DNA of 64,000 bases from Hymenobacter artigasi (GTDB lineage Bacteria; Bacteroidota; Bacteroidia; Cytophagales; Hymenobacteraceae). Under the pieces are notes generated by a model, which searched no databases, had not been told where the DNA came from, and was given only the letters and a program-made list of their open reading frames with translations. Shown here one piece after another: positions 27,484 through 35,467 of this stretch; positions within the stretch are counted from its first letter, which is position 1; the number at the start of each line of letters is the position of its first letter. Location: the NCBI RefSeq assembly GCF_012275535.1, contig NZ_JAAVTK010000008.1, positions 186,001 through 250,000 on the forward strand, given 5' to 3'. A program made the translations under genes and the position numbers.

Positions 27484-28275
27484 CTATTTCTGCTTTAAGG
27501 CACTGGCCACGGCTTGGTTGAGCAGGGGCTCCATCACGCGGTAGCCGGCCAGGTTGGGGTGCACCCCGTCTTCGCCGTAGGCTTTTTTCAGGCCGTTCTG
27601 GTCGTCTTTCAGGGCCGTGTGAAGGTCGTAGTATAGGAGGTGGCGCTGGCCGGCGTAGGCTTTAATTTGCTGGTTGAGGGCCAGGATTTTGGGGGCTGGC
27701 TCCAGGCCCTTGCGCCACCAGAAGTCCGAAGCCGGTGCCACCGCGCCCAGCACCACCCGTATGCCGTGGGCCTGGGCCAGCTCGGTCATCGTCATGATGT
27801 TGTTCATCGTGGTTTGCGGGTTGTAGGGGCCGTTGTTTTCGGCCACATCGTTGGTGCCCACCAATAGGACGACCACGGCCGGATGCAGGTCAATTACATC
27901 GGCCCGGAAGCGCACCACCGTCTGGCCCGTGGCCTGGCCGCTGATGCCCCGGCCCACATAGTCGTACTTTTTACCCTTGAAAAAGGCCGAATCCTGCTTC
28001 ACCCAGCCCTCGGTGATGGAGTTGCCGATGATGACCACGCGGGGCCGGCCGGGCGTGGGGGCGGGCAGGCGCTGGTTGGCGGCGGCGTAGCGCTGGAGGT
28101 TGGGCCAGTCGTTGTGCAGCAGGTACTCCTGGCGCTGGTGGTAGGCTTCGTCGGCCGCTTTTTTGGTGGCGGCCGCGTCGGCGAGCTGCTGGGCGTGGGC
28201 GGGCGCGGCGGCGGCTAGTGCGGCCGCAAGCAGGAGGGCGGCGGGAAGGAATTTGGGGAAAATCGGGATAAGCAT
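27484..28275 (-). CDS. Secreted SGNH/GDSL hydrolase
   Basis: The 263-residue protein (start 28275; the longer frame to 28320 reads through a palindrome) has a signal peptide ending AHA-Q near residue 29. All four SGNH blocks are present: nucleophile serine in GNSITEGW, the glycine in GRGISGQ, the asparagine in GTNDVAENN and the Asp/His pair in DGVHPN. It is of the platelet-activating-factor acetylhydrolase-like lineage, commonly acetyl esterases acting on glycans. Export and the neighbouring GH30 gene fit a role in sugar-polymer breakdown outside the cytoplasm; the substrate is inferred. Confidence 0.9.
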   Translation of the reverse strand: MLIPIFPKFLPAALLLAAALAAAAPAHAQQLADAAATKKAADEAYHQRQEYLLHNDWPNLQRYAAANQRLPAPTPGRPRVVIIGNSITEGWVKQDSAFFKGKKYDYVGRGISGQATGQTVVRFRADVIDLHPAVVVLLVGTNDVAENNGPYNPQTTMNNIMTMTELAQAHGIRVVLGAVAPASDFWWRKGLEPAPKILALNQQIKAYAGQRHLLYYDLHTALKDDQNGLKKAYGEDGVHPNLAGYRVMEPLLNQAVASALKQK

Positions 28276-28295
28276 GGAACGGGAATAGTTCAGAA

Positions 28296-28383
28296 CGTCA
28301 TGCAGAGCGCAGCGAAGCATCTTTACCGCAATAGTAAATAATTAGTATCGAGGTAAAGATGCTTCGCTGCACTCTGCATGACG
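28296..28383. repeat. Long palindrome, family A
   Basis: Arms of about 35 bases, CGTCATGCAGAGCGCAGCGA... and its complement with one change, flank an AT-rich loop. It separates the GH30 gene from the SGNH hydrolase gene on the same strand. Confidence 0.9.
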
Positions 28384-28414
28384 GGCTTTCGGATTGATGT
28401 CCTAAATTGATGTT

Positions 28415-29899
28415 CTAATTTACCACCAGCGTCATAATGGAGTGTGCGGCGGCCGTGGTTTTGGTGCCCTGGCCGCGCATCCAGAGCTGGAATTCCTCGG
28501 GCTTGTCGGTCTGGTTCATCACCACCACGGCCACGCTGCCGTCGGGGTTGCGGTAAGCGGTGGTTTGCAGGGCATCGCGGTTAGCCGAGGCGCTGATGCG
28601 CTTCGCGCCGGGGCGGATGAATTTCGAGAAGTGCCCGATGTAGTAGTAGGCGTTGGTATAAATCAGCTTACCGGTGCGGGTATCGGCGATGACGGGGGCG
28701 AAGCAAAAGTTGCCGACGTGGTTGGGCCCGCCGGTTTCGTCCAGCAGCACGTTCCAGTCGGTCCAGCCCACGGTGCCGGCGTTGAAGTCGCCAATCAGCG
28801 AGTGGCCATACTTCTCGCCCAGCGCCCAGTCGTCGACTTTGGCCAGGTCGAATTTCTCCTTGCAGCCCTCGGTGAAAATCAGGTTGGTGTTGGGGAATGC
28901 CTCCTTCACGCGCCGCTCGTTCTCAAAGAGCATGCTGCTGCCCGTCCAGGTTTCGTACCAGTGGTAGCCGATGCCCCACACGTATTTGGCGGCTTCGGGG
29001 TCGTTGAGCACGGTGCTGGCCCGCTGAAACAACAGGTCGCGGTTGTGGTCCCAGGCAATGAGTTTCTTGCCGCCTAGTCCGCCTTTGGCCAGCGTGGGGC
29101 CGAGGTAGCCTTTGATGAAATCCCGCTCGTCCTCGCCGGTAAAAATGCACGACTCCCACTTCTGGGTGGCCATGGGCTCGTTCTGTACCGTGAGGCCCCA
29201 GATGGGGATGCCCAGTTGCTCGTAGGTCTTGATGAACTTCACGTAGTAATCGGCCCAGGCCTGGCGGTATTGGGGCAGCAGCTTGCCGCCGTGCAGCATT
29301 TCGCCGTTGGTTTTCATCCAGCCGGGTGGGCTCCAGGGGCTCACAAATAAGGTCAGTTTGCCGCCGGCCGCCGCCATCACCTGCTTGATAAAGGGGATGC
29401 GGAACTGCTCATCATGCTGCACGCTAAAGGTTTTCAGCGCCTCGTCCTTGTCGGCCACGTAGGTGTAGCTGCCGCTCGAAAAGTCGGAGCTGTGGATGCT
29501 GGTGCGGCCCAGCGTGTAGCCGATGCCACTGGTGGGGCTGTAATAGGCTTTGAGAAACTCCTGCTGCTGGGGTTTGGGCAGCTTGGCGAACGTCTCGGCC
29601 GAAGCATCGGTGAGCGCCCCGCCGATGCCGAGCATGGTCTGAAACGAGTGGCTGGGGTCGACAAACACGCAGACCTGGGTTTCCACGGGCTGGGCGGCGG
29701 GCGCAAAGCTGAGGTCGCCGCCGGCCGCCAGGCGCTGGCTGGTGCCCTGCACGGTAGCAAATACGTGGGCCGTTTTGCCAGCCGCCGAGTAGGTGACTGG
29801 TGCGGGCCGGGTAGCGATTGGTTTCGTCTTGATATGCTGAGCGTTGGCATCGAGGCCAAGCACGGAAAGCAGTAGCAGGGGCGGGAGTTTAGCAAGCAT
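28415..29899 (-). CDS. Glycoside hydrolase family 30 (glucosylceramidase-like)
   Basis: The 494-residue enzyme has a signal peptide of about 20 residues. The catalytic pair of GH30 is visible: acid/base E241 in TVQNEPM and nucleophile E344 in FTEGCKE. SPWSPPGWMKTN near 187-198 and GIGGALTDAS near 91-100 are also family motifs. GH30 includes beta-glucosidases, glucosylceramidases and beta-1,6-glucanases; the sequence looks closest to the glucosylceramidase (GBA1) subgroup. The final 85 residues form the beta-sandwich domain usual here. It acts outside the cytoplasm. The gene shares a strand with the SGNH hydrolase. Confidence 0.92.
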   Translation of the reverse strand: MLAKLPPLLLLSVLGLDANAQHIKTKPIATRPAPVTYSAAGKTAHVFATVQGTSQRLAAGGDLSFAPAAQPVETQVCVFVDPSHSFQTMLGIGGALTDASAETFAKLPKPQQQEFLKAYYSPTSGIGYTLGRTSIHSSDFSSGSYTYVADKDEALKTFSVQHDEQFRIPFIKQVMAAAGGKLTLFVSPWSPPGWMKTNGEMLHGGKLLPQYRQAWADYYVKFIKTYEQLGIPIWGLTVQNEPMATQKWESCIFTGEDERDFIKGYLGPTLAKGGLGGKKLIAWDHNRDLLFQRASTVLNDPEAAKYVWGIGYHWYETWTGSSMLFENERRVKEAFPNTNLIFTEGCKEKFDLAKVDDWALGEKYGHSLIGDFNAGTVGWTDWNVLLDETGGPNHVGNFCFAPVIADTRTGKLIYTNAYYYIGHFSKFIRPGAKRISASANRDALQTTAYRNPDGSVAVVVMNQTDKPEEFQLWMRGQGTKTTAAAHSIMTLVVN

Positions 29900-30671
29900 G
29901 GTGGAAGGGCTAAGGGTGAGGGTGGCAGGGCCGGGAATGCAGCTGTGTGCGTAAGCGACAGCTCAAGGGCTTTTGTATTGCCTGGCCGCCCGGCCGTCCA
30001 GGCAAATGTAGCCGCCCGTGCCGAAGCTGTTGGGGTAAAAAAAGTGACTGGCTGGCTTGTAAAGCATTTTCAGTAATTGCTGATACACCTACAGCACACG
30101 TCGAGACCCGAGGGCTGGGCTGGCAGGTGCCGCGCTGGTCGCTAATCGGCCCGGCCATCATGCGCTTAAAAAACAAGCGGAAAAAGTAGCGACCAAGCCT
30201 ACCAGAACTTGTCCATCCCCAAATCCGGAGTCGTTGCGCCGGTCTGACCGCCCCAGGCGGTCTGACCGGTTGTCGTCTGGGCGGAATCGTGCTCACTTCA
30301 ACCGGTCAGACCGCCTGGGGCGGTTGCGCCGGTCTGACCGGTTGTCGTCCGGGCGGAATCGTGCTCACTTCAACCGGTCAGACCGCCTGGGGCGGGCTGA
30401 CCGGTGCGACCGCCGCTGTTCAATAGCTGTTAAACAGGCTTGGGTAAGCGCAAGGCGTACAAGACGGTGCTTTCGGGCGTGCCGATGAGCCGCACGAAGC
30501 AATAGTGCCGACGGTTGCGGGGCCGGCAGACGGTTGGGTTGCGCAGGCTGCGGCGTTGTGGCCGGGCTGCATTTTTTGGCTGGCCACGGCGGGGTACGTC
30601 TGCGGTTGGGCATGATGAGAAAAACCCCCAGACGCAAAAAATCCCGGCCGCTGCTGCGACCAGGATTGTTG
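29900..30671. other. Long intergenic region with repeats
   Basis: The 772-base region between the GH30 gene and the tRNA-like sequence has no convincing gene. It contains the family B palindrome cluster at 30239-30414. The rest (29900-30238 and 30415-30671) holds open frames of biased composition only, including one that reads through the tRNA-like sequence with the usual MAELADAL-type artefact. Confidence 0.6.
30239..30414. repeat. Palindrome cluster, family B
   Basis: Units CGGTCTGACCGCC and CCGGTCAGACCGCC alternate with a spacer TTGTCGTCTGGGCGGAATCG, repeated once with TTGTCGTCCGGGCGGAATCG about 88 bases further on. Related to 9920-10143 and 42461-42490. Confidence 0.85.
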
Positions 30672-30747
30672 CTGTAGAGAGAGGACTCGAACCTCTAATT
30701 TTACTAGCGAGATAGGCTAGCGCGTCTGCCAGTTCCGCCACCCCACA
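30672..30747 (-). tRNA. tRNA-like sequence, Leu-type D arm with odd anticodon loop (possible pseudo-tRNA)
   Basis: The minus strand folds into a full cloverleaf: acceptor TGTGGGG/CTCTACA (two G:U pairs), a Leu-like D arm GCGGAACTGGCAGACGC, anticodon stem CTAGC/GCTAG, and T arm AGAGG-TTCGAGT-CCTCT. Three points are abnormal. The anticodon loop is CTATCTC, giving ATC (Asp codon GAT) with T at position 37; the variable region is only 7 bases, with no Leu-type long arm; and the first pair is T1:A72 with G73. A degenerate tRNA-Leu copy is the simplest reading. No CCA is encoded. The gene has no clear promoter. Confidence 0.6.
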
Positions 30748-30925
30748 AGGTTTAATAAGTCAAAAGTACGCCAAAGAGTTATTAATAAAAATATAAATTT
30801 TTAGATTATTTTATTGTTAAGTTTTTGTAATGGCACAATTTCATGCCATGGAAATGACATCAGTGAAATCTTAAACCCGCCGTACGCGCTGAAAACAAAG
30901 ATTCCATCTTCCGCAGCCGCCCTTT

Positions 30926-30933
30926 TATCTTTG
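30926..30933 (+). promoter_or_regulatory. Bacteroidota -7 box for dinB
   Basis: TATCTTTG is an exact TAnnTTTG match, 21 bases before the GTG start at 30955. The sequence GCCGTACGCGCTGAAAAC at 30879-30896, just upstream, resembles one before the gene at 24611. Confidence 0.55.
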
Positions 30934-30954
30934 TTGTAACAATTAGTAAAAATA

Positions 30955-32034
30955 GTGACTGCCAGCTCTATTCGCAAAATTATCCATTTGGATATGGATG
31001 CATTTTATGCTTCGGTGGAGCAGCGCGACCACCCCGAGCTACGCGGCCGGCCCGTGGCGGTGGGCGGTGCGCGGGAGCGGGGCGTGGTAGCGGCGGCCAG
31101 CTACGAGGCCCGGCAGTTTGGGGTGCGCTCGGCTATGCCTAGTGCCACGGCGCTGCGCAAATGCCCGGAGCTGGTGTTCGTGCCGCCGCGCTTCGCGGCC
31201 TACAAGGAGGTGTCGCGGCAGATTCGGGCCATCTTCGCCGAGTACACGCCGCTGATTGAGCCCGTGTCGCTCGACGAGGCCTACCTCGACGTGACGCTCA
31301 ACCTCAAGCAGATGGATTCGGCCACCCAGATTGCGCGGGAAATCCGGGCCAGGATTCTGGCTGAAACCGGGCTCACGGCCTCGGCGGGCATCTCCTACAA
31401 TAAGTTTCTGGCCAAGCTGGCTTCCGACTACCGCAAGCCCAACGGGCAGTTTGTGGTGCGACCCGCACAGGGGCTGGCTTTTGTGGAAGGGTTGGCGGTG
31501 GGCCAGTTCCACGGCGTGGGCCCCGTGACGGCGGCCCGCATGAACGAGCTGGGCATCTTCACCGGAGCCGACTTGCGGGCGCAGACAGTGGCCTTTCTGC
31601 ATCAGCACTTTGGCAAGGTGGGGCGCTACTACTTCGCCATTGCGCGGGGCGAGGACGAGCGGCCCGTGGTGGCCGACCGCCTGCGCAAGTCCATGGGCTC
31701 GGAAACCACTTTTGGGCAGGATTTGCACGAGTTTGCCGACCTGCTGGAAGCCCTGCAGCCGCTGCTGGAAGACGTGTGGGAGTATTGCCAGCGCAGCGGC
31801 ATCCGGGGACGCACGGTAACGCTGAAGGTGAAATTCGGCGACTTCCAGCAAATCACGCGCAGCCGCAGCGGCGTGGGCCTGGTGCCAGGGCCGGAAGTGC
31901 TGGCCCGCATTTGCCGCGAGCTGGTGGAAGGGCTGTTTCCGCTGGAAAAGGGCGTGCGGCTGCTCGGCGTCACGCTTTCCAACCTGAGCAATGCGCAGGA
32001 GGGGGCCGGCCGGCAGCTCACGCTGAGCTTCTGA
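30955..32034 (+). CDS. dinB: DNA polymerase IV
   Basis: This Y-family polymerase copies past damaged bases in DNA without proofreading. The 359-residue length is normal. Catalytic acids are D13 in HLDMDAFYASVE and D107-E108 in SLDEAYLDV; the ASAGISYNKFLAKLASD motif, the helix-hairpin-helix region (around 180-200) and a little-finger domain with RTVTLKVKFGDF follow. The start is GTG at 30955, since the protein then begins a few residues before the first strand and the TATCTTTG box is 21 bases upstream. The canonical C-terminal clamp-binding tail is not obvious beyond the final QLTLSF, which may be that motif. Transcribed alone. Confidence 0.97.
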   Translation: MTASSIRKIIHLDMDAFYASVEQRDHPELRGRPVAVGGARERGVVAAASYEARQFGVRSAMPSATALRKCPELVFVPPRFAAYKEVSRQIRAIFAEYTPLIEPVSLDEAYLDVTLNLKQMDSATQIAREIRARILAETGLTASAGISYNKFLAKLASDYRKPNGQFVVRPAQGLAFVEGLAVGQFHGVGPVTAARMNELGIFTGADLRAQTVAFLHQHFGKVGRYYFAIARGEDERPVVADRLRKSMGSETTFGQDLHEFADLLEALQPLLEDVWEYCQRSGIRGRTVTLKVKFGDFQQITRSRSGVGLVPGPEVLARICRELVEGLFPLEKGVRLLGVTLSNLSNAQEGAGRQLTLSF

Positions 32035-32269
32035 TGTCTGATGCCTTCCGCACTGCTGTTGGCGCGCGTCACAGACGCGCGCCAGCAATTCGTCCAGCAA
32101 TCCGTTCCGCGTCCGAATTTCGCAACCTTTGGCGGTTCTTTTTCGACTTTGGGAGCAATTACTGGTGCGATTCTGGTTAAGGAAGCAGCATCTTTACCCT
32201 TTGGCCCGCCAGGGCATAGGTACCGGCCCCGGCCAAACCCACTTTCCTTTCTTCACCAGCCCTTTTCGC

Positions 32270-34402
32270 ATGCAATTCCCCCGCTTCAAACTGGGATTAT
32301 ATTCCACCTCCGTGCTGGCCCTGCTGGGGCTGGCTTCCTACTCCGTGTACCAGGGCACGCCGCCGCGCGACCAGGTAGTGCTCGGCGTGATGATGCAGGG
32401 CCTGAACCAGCTTCATTACCAGCCCGAGAAAATTGACGACCAGTTTTCGCAGCGCGTTTACGACTTGTATATCAAGCGTATCGATGTGAACAAGCAGCTG
32501 CTGCTGGTGCCGGAAGTGACCCAGCTCAGCCAGTTCAAAACCAAGATTGACGATGAGATACGCGGCGGCAGCCATGAGTTTCTGGATGCTACGAGCCAGC
32601 TGCTGGCCAAGCGCATGCCCGAGATTCAGGTGCTCTACCGCCAGCTGCTGGCTCAGCCCTTCGACTTTTCGGTGCAGGAAAGCTGGGAAACCGACCCCAC
32701 CAAGGCCACCTACGCCGCCAATGCCGCCGAGCAGCGCGAGCAGTGGCGCAAGATGCTGAAGTACCAGACCCTGGCCCGCCTCTCGGAAATGATGGACGAG
32801 GAGGCCAAGAAGAAGGACAAGCCCCTGGCCGCCACCAAAGTGGGGGCCTCGCCGGCCACCACCACCGAAAAAACCCGTACGCCCGCTGAGATGGAGGCCG
32901 AGGCCCGCAAGCGGGTGCTGAAATACTACGACGACGTATTTATCGACCAGCTGCAAACCGACGCCAACGACCGCCTAGCCGCCTTCGCCGAGGCCATTGC
33001 CAACAGCTACGACCCGCACACGGACTATTTCGCGCCCATTGCCCGCGAAAACTTCGACATCACCATGAGCGGCCGCCTGGAGGGTACGGGCGCGCAGCTG
33101 CAGGAAGACGGCGGCAAGCTGAAAGTGGTCGACATCGTGGCCGGCTCGGCCTCGTCGCGGCAGGGCGAGCTGAAAGTGGGCGACCTCATCCTGCGCGTGG
33201 CGCAGGGGGCCGCCGAGCCCGTGAGCGTGGAAGGCATGCGCTTCGATAAGGCCGTGAAGCTCATTCGCGGGCCGAAGGGCACGGAGGTGCGCCTCACGGT
33301 GCGCAAGCCCGACGGGGCCACGCAGGTCATCCCCATCATCCGGGATGTGGTGGTGATTGAGGAAACCTACGCCCAGTCGGCCCTCATCAAGCAGGGCGGC
33401 CGCACGTACGGCTACCTTAACCTGCCCGGTTTCTACGCCGATTTTAGCGGCAAGGGTGGCCGCAGCAGCGCCGCCGACGTGAAGGCTGAGCTGGCCAAGC
33501 TCAGCAAGGAAAACGTGGCCGGCGTGGTGCTCGACCTGCGCTACAACGGCGGCGGCTCGCTGCGCGACGCCGTGGACATGGGCGGCCTGTTTGTGCCCAC
33601 CGGCCCCATGGTGCAGGTGAAAACCAGCCGGGGCCCGGCCCAGCCCGTGGTCGATACCGACCCCGCCGTGCAGTACGCCGGCCCGCTGGTGGTGCTGGTG
33701 AACAAGTACAGCGCCTCGGCTTCCGAGATTCTGGCGGCCGCCATGCAGGACTACCAACGCGCCATCATCCTGGGCAGCACTACCTATGGCAAAGGCACGG
33801 TGCAGCAGGTATTTGACCTGGACAATGCCGTGAACGCGCAGGCCAGCGGCCTCAAGCCCCTGGGCTCGCTCAAGCTCACTATCCAGAAATTTTACCGCGT
33901 GAATGGCGGCTCGACCCAGTTTAAGGGGGTGACGCCCGACATTACGGTGCCCGATGCCCTGGCTTCCTTCGCCAAGGGCGAGCAGGAATCGGAATACCCG
34001 CTGCCCTGGGATGAGATTGCGCCCGCAGCGTTTAAGCCCACCAATACCCTGCCGGCCCTGGCCACGCTGAAGGCCAACAGCGCCGCCCGCGTGGCCGCCA
34101 GCCCTGGCTTCCGGTTGATTACCGAGGCGGCCCAGCGCGCCACCGCCCGCCAGAAGCAAACCATGCTGTCGCTGAACCTGGCCACCTACCGCACCCAGCA
34201 AGTGGAGGCCCGCGCCATCAACAAGCAGCAAACGGACGCCCAGAATGCCCTGACCATGCTGGAGGTGGCGGCCCTCGCGGCCGATGCCCGGCCGGCGTCC
34301 GACTCTACGGCCGCCAAGCGCCTCGCCCGCTTCCTCAAGCCCCTGCGCAAAGACCCCGCCCTGGCCGAAGCCGTGGCCGTGATTGGCGACGAGCTGAAGT
34401 AG
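32270..34402 (+). CDS. Tail-specific protease (Prc/CtpA family)
   Basis: The 710-residue enzyme cleaves proteins from their C-terminus in the periplasm. I start at 32270 (MQFPRFK), which gives an N-terminal membrane or signal segment at about 8-25. The PDZ domain is near residues 220-310. The catalytic Ser-Lys dyad is S483 in YSASASEI and K508 in TTYGKGTVQ, spaced exactly as S430 and K455 in E. coli Prc, with Q512 matching Q459. A long N-terminal helical domain and C-terminal extension are also Prc-like. It stands alone after dinB and ends in a perfect terminator. Confidence 0.94.
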   Translation: MQFPRFKLGLYSTSVLALLGLASYSVYQGTPPRDQVVLGVMMQGLNQLHYQPEKIDDQFSQRVYDLYIKRIDVNKQLLLVPEVTQLSQFKTKIDDEIRGGSHEFLDATSQLLAKRMPEIQVLYRQLLAQPFDFSVQESWETDPTKATYAANAAEQREQWRKMLKYQTLARLSEMMDEEAKKKDKPLAATKVGASPATTTEKTRTPAEMEAEARKRVLKYYDDVFIDQLQTDANDRLAAFAEAIANSYDPHTDYFAPIARENFDITMSGRLEGTGAQLQEDGGKLKVVDIVAGSASSRQGELKVGDLILRVAQGAAEPVSVEGMRFDKAVKLIRGPKGTEVRLTVRKPDGATQVIPIIRDVVVIEETYAQSALIKQGGRTYGYLNLPGFYADFSGKGGRSSAADVKAELAKLSKENVAGVVLDLRYNGGGSLRDAVDMGGLFVPTGPMVQVKTSRGPAQPVVDTDPAVQYAGPLVVLVNKYSASASEILAAAMQDYQRAIILGSTTYGKGTVQQVFDLDNAVNAQASGLKPLGSLKLTIQKFYRVNGGSTQFKGVTPDITVPDALASFAKGEQESEYPLPWDEIAPAAFKPTNTLPALATLKANSAARVAASPGFRLITEAAQRATARQKQTMLSLNLATYRTQQVEARAINKQQTDAQNALTMLEVAALAADARPASDSTAAKRLARFLKPLRKDPALAEAVAVIGDELK

Positions 34403-34418
34403 GCTGAAAAGTAAATCT

Positions 34419-34464
34419 CACGAAAAAGCCCCCGTTGCGATTCCACAGCGGGGGCTTTTTCGTG
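34419..34464. terminator. Bidirectional intrinsic terminator
   Basis: A perfect 16-bp inverted repeat, CACGAAAAAGCCCCCG at 34419-34434 and its complement at 34449-34464, with A5 and T5 tracts. It lies between the convergent protease and lipoprotein genes. Confidence 0.92.
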
Positions 34465-34486
34465 GAGCGCAACGGCGCTTAAGTGG

Positions 34487-35287
34487 CTAAAAATACGCGT
34501 TGGCGAAGGTGCCGCTGAATGTTTTTTGGGTGCCCAGCGTAGGCGAAGTGCCGGTGAAGCTGAACGTGCCGGAAACAGCGCGCGGAAAAGGCGTTGTGTT
34601 TTCCACTGCCGTGATGGTGAGCGTGCCGCCCGATGGCAAGCCGGCTAGCTTCAGGCGGGAGTCGAAAACCCCGGACTTGGTATCCTCAAAAATAGCGTAG
34701 GTCGATGCGGCATTCAGGGGATATGTGCCCACTTGCACTGCGTAGGGCATGGTAAGATAAAGGCGGTAGGTGTGGGCAGCTGGCGTTGGGGCGTAGTAGT
34801 TGTCGTCGCTCAGAAGCACCGAAAAGCAGCTGGGTGCGGGCAATGTTTTTCCATCAAAACCAATGGAAAGGTCGATGAGCGAGGGACGGTACACGCTGCC
34901 ATCGGCGGTAAATGCGGCGGTGGACTGCACCGCCGTGGCCAGGGGCACCCCCGTGGTTTTGCCGGCCACTACGGTCACCGCCTGCTGCCGGGGCGGCACA
35001 TACCCGTGCCTTGTGGTGAAATACAAGCTATAGGTACCGGCCGGTACGGAATCGAAACGGTAGGCTCCTTTGCCGTCTGGAACCGCAGTGCCAAGGGGCT
35101 GGTAGGTATTGTCATCAACCAACGAAACCCCAAGCACGGCATCGGCCGGCTGCACAAGTCCGGTGATGGATGGCCCGACCGGTATTTCAGCAGTTGGGGC
35201 TGGGGCATCCTGAGGCTTTTTGGTGCAGGCGCTGCCCAGCAGACCGGCCCCGAGGGCCAGGGCGAGGAGATGCAGGCGGTTTTTCAT
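34487..35287 (-). CDS. Lipoprotein with carboxypeptidase-regulatory-like domain
   Basis: The 266-residue product (start 35287; the frame to 35389 adds a non-signal lead) has a lipoprotein signal LLGSAC with Cys21. Residues 50-130 look like a carboxypeptidase regulatory-like/CNA-B beta sandwich (GAYRFDSVPAGTYSLYF, then VVAGKTTGVPLATA). The remainder is beta-rich with no catalytic motif. Such lipoproteins are common on the Bacteroidota surface or inner leaflet of the outer membrane, often in binding or anchoring roles. Function unknown. Confidence 0.8.
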   Translation of the reverse strand: MKNRLHLLALALGAGLLGSACTKKPQDAPAPTAEIPVGPSITGLVQPADAVLGVSLVDDNTYQPLGTAVPDGKGAYRFDSVPAGTYSLYFTTRHGYVPPRQQAVTVVAGKTTGVPLATAVQSTAAFTADGSVYRPSLIDLSIGFDGKTLPAPSCFSVLLSDDNYYAPTPAAHTYRLYLTMPYAVQVGTYPLNAASTYAIFEDTKSGVFDSRLKLAGLPSGGTLTITAVENTTPFPRAVSGTFSFTGTSPTLGTQKTFSGTFANAYF

Positions 35288-35467
35288 GGCGTGGAAAGGG
35301 TCGGAAGTTAAATGTAGCAACGACCAACGAAAACTCCTAACCAATTGGTATGCAATGCAAATCGCTCGGCACAACCGTAGTAGCAGCAATCAATAAACAG
35401 CGCGGGCTTCGGAACCCCCGCTGGGGAGCACCAAACGGCCGCCCCGTGGGGGCGTACCCGGTGGTGC

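Noticed and set aside
30430..30741. 103-codon frame starting MAELADAL
   Set aside because: A common artefact of reading through a tRNA; it overlaps the tRNA-like sequence.
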